NCBI GenBank assembly: GCA_963989385.1
Contig: OZ022506.1
Location: forward strand, 62,941,434-63,005,433
Origin: Ctena decussata
Lineage: Eukaryota; Mollusca; Bivalvia; Lucinida; Lucinidae
Direction of reading: 5' to 3'
DNA: 64,000 bases
Shown here: one piece after another, positions 43,165 to 53,889 of the stretch
Layout of the letters: each line of letters begins with the position of its first letter
Position numbering within the stretch: position 1 is the first letter of the stretch
Notes under the pieces: generated by a model
What the model was told of the DNA's origin: nothing
Database searches by the model: none
Seen by the model: the letters and a program-made list of their open reading frames with translations, nothing else
Position numbers and translations under genes: made by a program

Positions 43165-44569
43165 ATACGCCCGTTTTGAAAAAACGGACGTATTATGTCG
43201 TGGCGCTGTCCGTCCGTCCGTCCTTGTACACGCCATAACTCAGTAACCATTTGGGATATCTTCATGAAATTTGGTAGGCATATGTATTTGGGTGGGGGAA
43301 CGTGTGGCGTACAAGAATGGTTGCTCCCCCTTTCTTACTTTTGAAGTTATGCCCCTTTGATTAATTTTTTCCCTGTAAGTCTTGTACGCCCCATAACTAG
43401 ATAACCGTTTGGGATATCTTTATAAAACTTCATAGCAATGTGTATGGAGTCCCAACGATGTGTCGCGTTTAAAAATGTCTGCTCTACCTTTCTTTGTCTT
43501 AGAGTTAATCCCGTTCATTAATCTTATTGGCTATTTTGTGTAACTTACAAAAAATATATTTTCAGGGGAGGATAGTAGAACAAAAAATGGTTCATCTAGT
43601 ATAATTAGGTTATTTCCCTTTCCCTTGTTCTACTTTGACAAGCAGCTTAAACAACAGTATTTGAGGTGTTAAATATCTAAATTATGTTGCAGTCATTATA
43701 CCCCTGCTTTGAAAAAGTGGGGGTATACAGGTTTACATCTGTCTGTCTGTCCTTCCATCTGTCCGCCTGTCCTTCCGTCCCCTTTTAATCAAATTTTTCA
43801 TCAAAGATTTCTTCACAACCATACAAGCTAGACTGGTCATATTTGGCATAAAGGTTGATGACGACATGTTGTACTGTGGGATTGAGAACCAGCCTTCTCC
43901 TGCATATTCTTCCCTGTATTTGTTCAATTTTCTTTCTTTCCATACTTTGAATAATGAAATTTTACGTCAAAGATTTCTCTACAACCATGCAAGCTAGAGT
44001 AGTCATATTTGGTATGCAGGTTCATGACGACATGTTGTATCGTGGGATTGAGAACCAGCCTTCTCCTGCTTATTCTTCCCAGTATTTGTCCAATATTCTT
44101 TCTTTCCATACCTTGAATAATAAATTTTTTCGTCAAAGATTTCTCCACAGCCTTGCAAGCTAGAGTAGTCATATTTGGTATGCAGGTTAATGATTACTTA
44201 CTGTATCGTGGGATTGAGAACCAGCCTTCTGCTCTTTTTCTTCCCTGTATTTGTCCAATTTTCTTTCTCTCTTTACTTTGAATAATGTAATTTTTTGTAA
44301 CAGATTTCACAGCAACCATTCATATTTGGTATACATGGTAACAATGATTTCTCTCTCTCTCTTTATGCTTTTTGTTACGAAAATAACACCATTTGATGTT
44401 AGCAGTTAAGCGGGGGTATAGTCGGATTCGCCAACAGTTCTACTTAATTATAGAGTGGTTGCCTCTGTTTGTTTGCCTGTGTATCCTTTTGTAAACAATT
44501 TTGCTCATTCTGCAACTCCTTTAGGACATTGAAACGGGCGTATTATGCGCCGCTTGCGAAGCCCTTGTT
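43165..44569 (+). mobile_element. HINE-like element, ACGCCCG type, with nested TACCCCTGC element
   Basis: The 5' hairpin ACGCCCGTTTTG...AAAACGGACGTATTATG is followed by CCGTCCGTCCGTCC, units with CGCCATAACTCAGTAACC, and a 3' end AAACGGGCGTATTATGCGCC, hairpin GCTTGCGAAGC and CCTTGTT. The second family member ends at 24450. An element at 43698-44447 is inserted in it. Confidence 0.8.
43698..44447 (+). mobile_element. HINE-like element, TACCCCTGC type
   Basis: 5' hairpin ATACCCCTGCTTTG ... AGTGGGGGTATAC followed by (CTGT/CCGT)n at 43736-43780, then three ~160-bp units (AGATTTCTCTACAACCATGC, TTGAGAACCAGCCTTCTCCT), and the inverted end AGCGGGGGTATA with a tail to CTACTTAA. The equivalent unit without it is seen at about 24325-24345 (CATCATTAGTTATAGAGTGC). 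Confidence 0.7.
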
Positions 44570-45950
44570 AAGCCTAGATATAATATTTGAAAATATGGTT
44601 AACTAAATGAATACATGAAGACATAAGGTCATCAAAAGTCAAGGTCATTTTTTAACTTTGCTCAAGGTCACTGAGAATTTTAAATTAAAATAGGCACACC
44701 TTTTAGGCTACTGGTTTCGAATTTGTTACAAATGAGCGAAATGACAAATTGTGTCTGTTGACAGACGGTGTCAGGTGAGCTACAGGACCGTTGGTCCTCT
44801 GGTTTGAAAAATATTGCCAAAAAGTTAGTAATACTTTATTAAATATTTCAAAACTTTTATAATTTCTTTGTGAGAAAATAGTTCCAGATGATGTAGACAT
44901 AGAGAAATACGCTATAAATAGAAGTGGGTTATAGCAATTTAAATAAAATAGAGTGATTTTAAATGTTTGTGACACAAAAATCAATGATTTGGGGAGCTTT
45001 TGCTATTTTCTTCTGTTGATAACTTCTGTACCACACCCGATTGCCATTAAATTTACAGCATATTTCTTCAGACCGCATCATTTTGAAAATACATGAGCTT
45101 AGTTTGGTATTTGCAATACTTCCGGAAATATTGTTTGATATATCCTGGCCCCAATTATTTGAATCTTTATTTGTTCTTGGCCATATAATAATTGGAAAAT
45201 GGTTAACTAAATGAAGACATGAAGACATACATTCATCAGAGGTCAAGGTCATTTTCTGAACTTTGCTCAAGGTCACAGAGATTTTAAAATAAAAATATGC
45301 ACACATTTTAAGCTACCGGTTTAAATTTGTAACAAATGAGCGAAATCACAGATTGTGTCTGTTGACAAGTGTCAGGTGAGCTACAGGACCGTTGGTCCTC
45401 TGGTTTTACAGAATTATGCCCCTTTGTACTTGTCTCTATGGAAATAGTTTCTGTTCCATAGCTTTAAAACCTTCGAAGGTATTTTCACAAATCTTGGGAC
45501 AAATAAAAAGCTTTATCAGTCAATGTGCAGAGAACACACACACACAAAAAAAACCTTAACTATATTATGCCTTCAATTCTTAACAGAATTATGTCCCTTT
45601 GTAATTTTGGGTATGGTAATCTTGTCCGCTCTATAACTCAAAAGGCTTTGAAGATATTTTTACAAAACTTGGTACAAAAATAAAGCCTCATCGGATCTGA
45701 ACTAGTGCAGAGTGCAAGAAAGGTAACTCCAGCTTCCTGCTTCACAGAGTTGCTGTCCTTGTTGTTATCAGTCATGAATTTGTATTTTTCCCATATCTTA
45801 ATGATTCTTCCAAAGGCTTCATTCCAAACAACATATTAAATATGAAGAAACAACATGATAATACAAAGCCGTTTTTGTTATTTTGGCTTGGGCACATATG
45901 ACTTAAATGCCGTCAACAGTCCCATAAATGCGGGACCCTGTTAGTTAACA

Positions 45951-46374
45951 TATTTCTAGTTTGAGTAGTTTTACAAAAATGGATACTCAGAATGTCCTGA
46001 TGAAACTTTATGGTAATGTGTAGAAGAGGCGGAAAGACAATACTAAAGAGTGGACAGGAATGGATTTTGCCAGCTCAACTAGGGCAGCTGAAGACAGGAC
46101 AAGGTGGAAAGGGATTGTTTCGAAGTCATCTGTGGTGCCCCAACGACCTAGAAAGGTTATGGGATGTCGTGATGAACGACAATTAAAGTACCTTTTGTTA
46201 ATTTCAAAGAATTTAGCTGTACATATTTCTGCCGCAAAAAGCTGCTAATACCTGACCAGAAAGTTAAACGACTTGTATTATTATCAACATATATAATAAT
46301 GGAGGCGTCTTAATTTTGTTATAAAAATACAAACATTAGTTTGTTTCTTATTATGATTTTTATTTGTATTACAG
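45951..46374. other. End of the 26.9-kb intron
   Basis: No repeat or gene identified; it ends in a T-rich tract and TTGTATTACAG, a strong acceptor. Confidence 0.5.
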
Positions 46375-46527
46375 TGCAAAACAACTGATTGCTGGTGGCA
46401 AAGAATCTGACCCTGTAACGGAAGTGCTGCAGTTAATTCAGGACTGCTTGTCATCAGATAGCTTACATGTGCCAAAATCTGTGCAAACGCAGCCAATTGC
46501 GTTGGAAGTAATCAACGGCATCAGGAG
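46375..46527 (+). CDS. Host coiled-coil protein, exon E5
   Basis: 153 nt. One base completes Ser, then AKQLIAGGKESDPVTEVLQL, IQDCLSSDSLHVPKSVQTQP and IALEVINGIR, leaving two bases. Helical with a hydrophobic face (VTEVLQLIQDCL), so a second short folded segment before the coiled coil. The acceptor is strong. The donor is not GT but GC: ATCAGGAG|GCAAGT, an excellent match to the minor GC-AG donor class. The nearby GT at 46532 would leave phase 0 and put a stop six codons into the next exon, so the GC site is preferred. Phase 2 on both sides. Confidence 0.8.
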
Positions 46528-46609
46528 GCAAGTAATATTCGAATTGCTGCATTTGATCTTTATCGTTGCCTGCATATGTATTACATTGCTTGTTTTATTC
46601 ATGTAGCTG

Positions 46610-47640
46610 ATAATATACTATGAACAATAAATATATCAATTTTTTGTGTGTGTCGGATCCACTATATTAGGCTTTTATTGTCACTTTATTGCATAAAGAT
46701 ACAAAGGCCGATCGTTCGAGATGGACTGCCAGGTAACAAATTGTAGCGTTTGAACTACCGTGACGTTAGTTTTATGACCATTCTATCTGAAGGACATTTT
46801 TGATCATGTACAAAAGCCACAACCATAATGAGGCGGCTGGTTTGCCGTTAAAATAAAGGAAAACACTCTAAAACGTTTGAAAATGCTACGAGTATGAGGT
46901 TTACAAAGTTCGAAAATTTGACGTTTTCCGTTGTTTTTACGTTATCGTCTTAAATAGTTGTTTTTGATCGGTATTTTTTTAATCCCTTTCGAGTGAATGA
47001 TTGTTTGGTATCTACCAATATGATAACGTTAACAATTCAGAAAGAAATTTTTTTCCCGGTTACTGAGCATAAGTCAAAAGTCTCAGACTAACGTCATCAT
47101 GTTCTCACAGTTACGTTACACGTCAATGAAGAAACTTCACAGTTAAATTAATCATGGTGTGATCTTTAATTTTAGCCTTTTGATTTCTCTCGGGTTTTGA
47201 TTCTGCATTGACTGATGCACCCGTGAATCATTGCTCATTTGACCGAATTATTACGTTTTAACGTCAATTGCGAATGCTAAGATTCGTCCGTTGTTAAGCT
47301 TTACCATAATTTTTAACACATTCAATAGCTTTGACAAGAAAACTGGGCATGAAAATGATGAGAAAGACCGTACAAAAAATCACATTCTTGCCATGTATAT
47401 GTTGCTTTTCAATGGGTGCGAATTTCGGCTAATGACCCATTTTGTGCTTATCGCTTTTCCCAAATATCGTTTATAAAGATAGCTTCGGTAATCCCATGGT
47501 ATCTTAAGCCCCAACTACGGTTCCCTTCAATGCAATTTAAATTCGCTCAATGTTGCACTTCAGTAATGAAAAAAAATTGCAAAATATGAAAAACAAAATA
47601 TATTTTGCATAGTATATAAGGAAGAATAATGTATGTTAAC
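46610..47640. repeat. Intron duplication, copy 1
   Basis: About 1 kb within the GC-AG intron matches 53890-54790 plus 55635-55750 at high but imperfect similarity, for example GATACAAAGGCCGATCGTTC and CATGGTATCTTAAGCCC. This copy has the empty TTAA site at about 47501-47504. No exon is included. It may be a segmental duplication or two copies of an unknown element. Confidence 0.75.
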
Positions 47641-47986
47641 TTGCGATGCGAATCTTTCTTGTCAACCGTATTGAAAGTTTTTGTAGGTAATTGTTTTTGA
47701 TATGGTAACAGTTCTATGGTAGGACAGTGTAAAGAAATTTACAAAGAATCATCTGACGTAACTAAAACACCCTTGTCCTGTTAAAAAACATAATTAAAAT
47801 TGGCTTTTGTGCGTTAAATATAGGTGCAACACAATCAGGTACAACGTACATTGTAAGGATTGCGACAGATTTATTTACTATTAAAACCCCGACCAGAGAA
47901 TTTTGCCAATTGTATAAGAACATGTAGATGGAAATTAAAATGAAAATACACATTCGTGTTCTTTATTACGGAACTTTAATTTTTAG

Positions 47987-48046
47987 GTTGCAAGAAGACA
48001 ATAAAAAGCTCACAGAAGAAAATAAGAGGTTGTCATACCAAAAAGA
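47987..48046 (+). CDS. Host coiled-coil protein, exon E6 (coiled-coil start)
   Basis: 60 nt between TTTAATTTTTAG|G and AAAAGA|GTAAGT. The first base completes Arg, then LQEDNKKLTEENKRLSYQK and two bases of Asp. Leu every 7/3-4 residues and dense Lys/Glu mark the start of a coiled coil. The donor is a perfect GTAAGT. Phase 2 both sides, length a multiple of three. Confidence 0.75.
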
Positions 48047-48700
48047 GTAAGTAATTCTTTTTTGTAATTTGAAAAGTGCCATTATTGTATACGGAGAATT
48101 CCTTTCTCAAACTGCACCCAATCGCATTGCCTGTAAAATAGTTGAATAGTAATGATAAACGGAAATAATAGTATGATAATGTGTGTTTGCCCAATAGTTT
48201 CGATGGCTTGCAGCATATCACCAGCACAGTCGCTTGTGGTATACGTATTGATGAACATATTCAGGCAAGGCCCCAATCACAAAACACAACGCATCCAAGA
48301 TGCCTTTTAACCGCCTTTAGAAGAGTATTCTTTTCCCTGTGGACAGACTTATTCGTTTTGGTTTCTTAAGACAACATATACTACGATGGTCATTTGAAAA
48401 TGAATGTGATAAATTTTCATTTTCATAGTTTAAAATCATTTCATATGTTCAAGGTTAAAATCATTTAAAACTAGTTTGTGAAAAATGCTTTCCCAAAGTC
48501 TGTTCATGTTCTGTACATTAGAACAGAACATAGGCAAGGCTGCATATCAAAGAAATTGAAATTTGACTCCTTCTGATGTGAGAATTTGAATCCTAACTCA
48601 GGGTATTGTGATTCCTTCAAAGACTGTTTTAAATGCCACTCTCAATGGGACTTCAATAGAAATTCGAAATGGTAACAGTAACGGGCGCGGTACAATTCTT
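48047..48700. other. Intron, no recognised feature
   Basis: AT-rich; ORFs at 48033-48369 are unsupported. Confidence 0.4.
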
Positions 48701-48707
48701 CTAAGTT

Positions 48708-49620
48708 TTAGCTCGCCTGAACAAAAGTTTAAGAAGAGCTATTATTGTCACCCTGGCGTCGGCGTCCGCGTCGGCGTCCGGGTTGGATGTTTTGAATTAA
48801 GTTTTTTAAAGACCTATATCTCCTTAACCCATGGATGGATTCTTTTTGATACTTAAACTGTAGTTAGATGTTGGTGCAACGTTTATCAAGCTACCATCCC
48901 TACCCCACACAGTGACCTTGAAGGTCATGGACTTAGAAAGTTTGAGTTTTTTGGATTGGATGTTTTGATTAAAGTTTTTTAAAGTCTAATATCTCCTTAA
49001 CCATTGGATGTATTATTTGATACGTGCACTGTAGGTTGATACTGGTCCAAAGTTGTTCAAGGTACCACTACCTCCTCACTCAGTGACCTTGATGTCAAGG
49101 TCATGGGCTTAGAAAATTGTCTTTTTATCGATTGGATGTTTTTGTTAAAAGTTTTTAAAGACCCATATCTCCTGAACTTATGGATTTATTCTTTTGATAT
49201 TTGCACTGTAGTTAGATAGTTAGTCCAATTTTTCACAGAGTACTTCCCCAACCCCGCTCAGTTACCTCGATGTCAAGGTCATGGACTTAGAAAATTTTGG
49301 TCTTTTTTTTAAGTTTTATATTTGCATACTGAATCATAATGCTTGGCATAGATTTAGTTTACACTTGAACTGATGTTAGACACTTTTTTTCAGTTTTTAC
49401 AAAACACTAAATACTTACCCACTGGATGACCTTGATCGACTTAGAATTTTGTCTAAAAGATTTTGGTCAAAGTTCACATCCACAATAGAGTCAGTTGATA
49501 CTAATTCTTGGGCTGATGTTACATAATGGTTCAGGGCTTTGATACATCCTGCCTCCACTACCCTCAACCTCAGGGACTTTGAAATTTCATGTGGATGTGT
49601 TTTTTTTATTTTAATTTAAG
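48708..49620 (+). mobile_element. HINE-like element with GGCGTCGGCGTCC stretch
   Basis: Begins AGCTCGCCTGAAC and closes a hairpin-like AGAAGAGCTATTATTG, then CTGGCGTCGGCGTCCGCGTC and at least three ~190-bp units (ATATCTCCTTAACCCATGG, CAGTGACCTTGAAGGTCATG). Similar in plan to 11335-13250. The 3' end is not clear. Confidence 0.5.
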
Positions 49621-50978
49621 ACTTATTTCTGAGTCAGCTTTTTGTTTACAAATGTATTGTCATTATGGACATGTTTGCCCGAAATATGGGCAAAACATAG
49701 GATCTGATTGTATAAATTCCTGATCATTGCCTACCATTTAACTTGTTGTCTAACATCCCACTAACTCATAGGTCATATAGAGACAGTCGCACTAGTATAA
49801 TCTATTGTGTGTTTATTTTTAGGGGAAGGGGGTTGGGTTGTGGGGTTGTGGGGTGGGGTCTGCCATGGTATACACGTAGCAAAATGGTGTGTCTCACCTT
49901 TTTGTGAATTGCCACAGAACAGAGAGAAACCAGAAAACTCGTCAACACTGCAAAAGTAATATGTATGTTTTGCTTCTGCCAGTGGCAGGTGATGCAAATA
50001 TCACCATTTTCAACAACAGCCGAGACGTTTGAAATTATGAAGTTTCTGCTTATTCTCTAGTTTAGAGTCTTTAAAGCAGAGAAAATGACCAGAGACGGAT
50101 TAATCTTCATTTGTTTAATCAGTTTTCCAGCTTTATTTATAATTAATGCCCATGCAAAACTAGTAAAAATCTGAAACTTAGTTCATAGTTGGACAAACAG
50201 ATTACCTTTCGGTCCCTCCTCTTCATAGATAACAAATATAAATAAAGGACCCTTGATCAATGAATCAGTGTTTTATGTTATACATGTAAAAGATTTCTAG
50301 AGGCTTAATGTTGGGGTATCTGTATCCTGCACTTACATGTTGGGTTACAACTCTGTACTAACTCATAATCCAAAGGTAATACAATTCTGGTGTGGTTCAG
50401 GCTATATTCTTATCTTTGCCTGTAAATTATATATTGTACATCTCACCCATTCCTCCATTAGCCTAGAATGACTTTATTACTGTTGAAATTGCCATAAAAG
50501 CTTAAACCATCCATGCATCCATACAAATACCTCGTTTTGGGCTGCCGTTGCCAATGATACATACAACCAAATGCTCGCGCACAGGAATCATTTACCATTG
50601 CTTATTACAGGATGTTATTTCATATTACATTCTCATCAGTTATCAATATGATACTTCTCTTTTGCGCTTAACATATTTTGCAAATTGTCCGTGTAGTTTG
50701 TGCAAAACGGTTGTGTCTTGGGTTATAACTGTTTTGCATATATAATACTGTGCTGTCTGAGGTATAACCTTTTGACAAATTAGCTTTTTTTAGAGAAATA
50801 CATAAGATATAATTCTTAAATTTTTATCATATTATGCACTGAGGGAGAATAAAGTGGGATATGCTAAAAAGTGGCTTTTGTGAAAATAGTTACAACACTT
50901 TTCACGGAGGCCTGGATATATATTTACATGCATATATAAATCTTGTGCACATAATGGTACTTTCATCGTCTGTTTAAC
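49621..50978. other. Intron, no gene seen
   Basis: A G-rich tract (GGTTGTGGGGTTGTGGGGTGG) is at about 49834-49857. Nothing else supported. Confidence 0.4.
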
Positions 50979-50980
50979 TA

Positions 50981-51432
50981 CTGTAAAACACTTATATTTG
51001 GCGGTCACTTAATTTTTGGCGAAATTTGCGGAAAAGAAGAAAATCGCCAAATTAAAATGCTGCCAATTTAAACTGATGATCATCAGTTGAAATTGGCGGA
51101 ATTTTATTTTGGCGATTTTAAGCCGGCCAATCACGATCATATACAATGACGAACCTGTAGTGAGAAGCTTGCAGTGATACCTCACGATAAAATATTTCAT
51201 GGTGATACAGCAATAGGGTTTGAACACAAAATCTGTTTACTGTAAACAGTTTTGATTGATATTGCTGTAATCTCCATTACAACGTAGAGCTCGAACTCAA
51301 TGGGCCAATACGACATCAGCAGAGATGTTTTGTTTTCTAGAAATCATCAATCCGCAAAAATAAAAATCTGCCACAATGTCCATTTATAAAAACCGCCAAA
51401 TTTTCCTGCCGCCAACTATAAGTGTTTTACAA
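50981..51432. mobile_element. 452-bp MITE next to the E7 acceptor, TA flanks
   Basis: Inverted ends CTGTAAAACACTTATATTTG (left) and the inverted counterpart ending TATAAGTGTTTTACAA (right), each flanked by TA (50979-50980, 51433-51434), with GGCGG/CCGCC words inside both ends. A palindrome GATGATCATC lies near the middle. TA flanks fit a Tc1/mariner-type target. The right end is only 20 nt from exon E7, so this MITE supplies the sequence in which the branch point would normally lie. Confidence 0.85.
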
Positions 51433-51451
51433 TAATACTATTTTTTTAAAG

Positions 51452-51553
51452 CAACAAAATACTATCACTGGCAGAAGAATTAAAGACTTCCAAACAGACC
51501 CTTCAAAAGCTAGAGCAACAAAAGAGAGATGTAGAGGACGCATACAACAAGAG
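51452..51553 (+). CDS. Host coiled-coil protein, exon E7
   Basis: 102 nt between CTATTTTTTTAAAG|C and CAAGAG|GTATGA. Completes Asp, then NKILSLAEELKTSKQTLQKL and EQQKRDVEDAYNK, with two bases of Ser left. Clear heptad spacing, continuing the coiled coil of E6 without a break. Phase 2 both sides. Confidence 0.8.
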
Positions 51554-51849
51554 GTATGATAACTTCTATTTTGCTAAACCCCAAACGTTTGAGAGAAAAA
51601 TATGGTGGTCACTTCTGGGCAGGCAACAGACATCCACCTACGGGCCAAAACTACTGATGTTATATGCGAGGCAAAGCAGCCATAGATTAAGATGAAAAAC
51701 GCCTACGCATTATCTGGCGAGCGCAGGCGTCCCCCACCGAGCCACCTCAGCTTTGAATTCGGTACCCAGCGTTCTCGAAAACATGCAGAAGGAATAGTCG
51801 AAAATGTTTTATCAGACGCAACCAATAAGGGCACTTTGATATTGTTTTT

Positions 51850-52925
51850 ATGCCCCCACCATTAAAAATGGGGGGGGGGGGGCATATAGTATCACCGCTG
51901 TCCGCAGGTACGTCCTGTTTTGTTCTGTACGTCCTGTCCTGTACGTACTTCCTGTACAAAATGGTTTCCGTTCGATATCTTTTGAAAAACATTGGTGTAT
52001 TGAATTCATATTATATACACAGGTATATAATCATAAAATACAGGTCAGATTTGCTGTTGGGTAAAATCCGTCTATCAATGTGGGAGTTATGGCCCTTTTT
52101 CGACTTCATTTTGTTTGAGAAAATGGTTTTCGTTCAATATCTTTTGAAAACATTGGTAAAACATTGGTGTATTGAATTCATATTTTATACACAGGTATAT
52201 AATCATAAAATACAGGTCAAATTTGCTCTTGGGTAGAATCCGTCTATCAATGTGGGAGTTATGGCCCTTTTACTACTTCATTTTGTATGAAAAAATGGTA
52301 TCCGTTCAATATCTTCTGAAAGCATTGGTATATTGAATTCATATTTTGTAAACAGGTATATAATTATAAAATAGAGGTCAGATTTGATGTTGGGTAAAAT
52401 CCGCCCATTATTGTGGGAGTTATGCCCCTTTTTCGACTTCATTTTATATGAAAAAATGGTTTCTATTCATTATCTTTTGCCAAGATTAATGTAATGGATT
52501 CATATTTTAACCACAGGTATATAATTATAAAATACAGGTCAGGTTTAATTTATGGTAAATTCGATAATTTACTTTCGGAGTTATTGCCCTTTTTCAACTT
52601 CATTTCATACAATAACGGTTTCCGTTTGTTAGTTTTTGAAAAGTTACTTGTTTCCAGGCTATTTCTTTTGGCAAGTTGCATGGCATCCATTTCTGTGATA
52701 AGATACAGAATGTTATCAACGCCCCCCACACACACCCACACACACCCACTTTTTATGATCTGAGAAGCACAATATATCTGCCGAAGGAAAACAATATAAC
52801 ATGTACCACAGAAGTCTGCCTTTGTGAACCTAGTTATCCTACAAGTGCCAGTACCTTAAACAAGGCGCCATCTTACTTAGGGCACTAGGCGGGGGCATCC
52901 GTGTCCTATGGACACATTCTAGTTT
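51850..52925 (+). mobile_element. HINE-like element, GCCCCCACC type
   Basis: 5' hairpin ATGCCCCCACCATT ... AATGGGGGGGGGGGGCATA; units of ~175 bp (GGTTTCCGTTCAATATCTTT, CAGGTATATAATCATAAAAT, GGGAGTTATGGCCC); 3' sub-terminal GGGGGCAT, hairpin GTGTCC-TAT-GGACAC and ATTCTAGTTT. A short (CACACC)n lies at 52726-52750. The plus-strand ORF at 51850-52236 is a by-product of the units. Confidence 0.8.
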
Positions 52926-53889
52926 CGAATTGAAATGACAAGTTTGTTATGTAGATCATTTAGTTTTATGTCCCCATCATCGACTTATCCATAGTGGGGT
53001 AGAGCGCATAATGCTTTTGGCTTGTCAAGAACCATAAATGCTAATATAAGTTTTGGATATTTCAAAAAAAAGCTGGACCACAAAAATAAATGCCCTCAAA
53101 TTTTGTTTTGTTCCTTTCCGTCGGTCATTTACATACATAATTATGCCCGTTTTATTTATTAAATATGAAGGTGAATGGGTACTCTTGCATGCCATCCTTT
53201 AGTATTGCCAATATGAACGCTAAGGTCACATATTGTTAGCGTCAGCGATAAAGAAACAAAATGTTCATTTTACATACTTAACTGCGACAAGTTTGTCAAG
53301 ACGTCATCGGAAAATTATTTTCAACAGCATAAACTTGTTTTCTTAACTCTGTCTCCACTATGCAAAAACATATACTTGCAACTGGAAGTATATAGTGAAA
53401 GCATAAAACGTAGGGCCGACGCACGGTATCCTGGGCCGAAATCCGAGGCCATTTTGTCCACAGAATATGGGTGCTAGGCTAGGCTGTATCATGCCGAATT
53501 TTGTACATAGAGTGGTTTGTACACTCCTCAAATGTAAGTATACAGAAGGAAAAAAAGAAACGTAGCGTAACAAAATATGCAACAATTATTTACATGTAAC
53601 TGCTTGGCATAAAATTATGAATATCGGTCAGACGAGTATCTTGGTCAGTGTGCACTCAAAGCCGAGCTTGAATTTGCTCAACCTTGTAATTTACCTAGCC
53701 ACGCAGACAAAGTAATAAAAAGCAAACTGCACATGCAGAATAATGATGACAAGCTCGTCAACACATCTTGTCATACCACTTGATACTCTCGAGGTACACA
53801 TCGCTTTCCGTTATTTACAGACAAATTCAATCTCTTGCAATCTCTTGCAATCATGGTACGGCTGACGGAATTTCAGAGTTATAATTGTG
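52926..53889. other. Intron, no gene seen
   Basis: Nothing beyond a tandem doublet CAATCTCTTGCAATCTCTTG at about 53827-53846. Confidence 0.4.

Larger units (their letters stand above)
40950..45407 (+). mobile_element. AGCTCACC-type HINE-like element, copy 4, with two 3' ends
   Basis: 5' AGCTTACCTGAGC, then CCGTCC repeats at 41002-41034; five or more diverged ~420-bp units; 3' ends at both 44774-44805 and 45373-45407, each CAGGTGAGCTACAGGACCGT followed by TGGTCCTCTGGTTT. About 220 bp before each 3' end are near-duplicates. A nested ACGCCCG-type element lies at 43165-44569. Confidence 0.7.
40605..45950 (+). mobile_element. HINE-like outer element (CAGGGTC type)
   Basis: Begins near CATTATCAGGGTCACTG, followed by (CTGTCCGTCCAT)n at 40640-40690, and ends near GCGGGACCCTGTTAGTT at about 45945. 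Its units (CTTGGTACAAATATAA, AGAATTATGCCCCTTT) are split by the copy-4 element at 40950-45407: the left part ends CCCACAGTTTT and the right part resumes ACAGAATTATGCCCC. Confidence 0.5.

Noticed and set aside
46531..46532. GT donor for E5 at 46532
   Set aside because: Leaves phase 0; the next exon would then hit a stop. The GC donor at 46528 fits.
51850..52236. 128-residue plus-strand ORF
   Set aside because: Read through the tandem units of a HINE-like element; the protein repeats because the DNA does.
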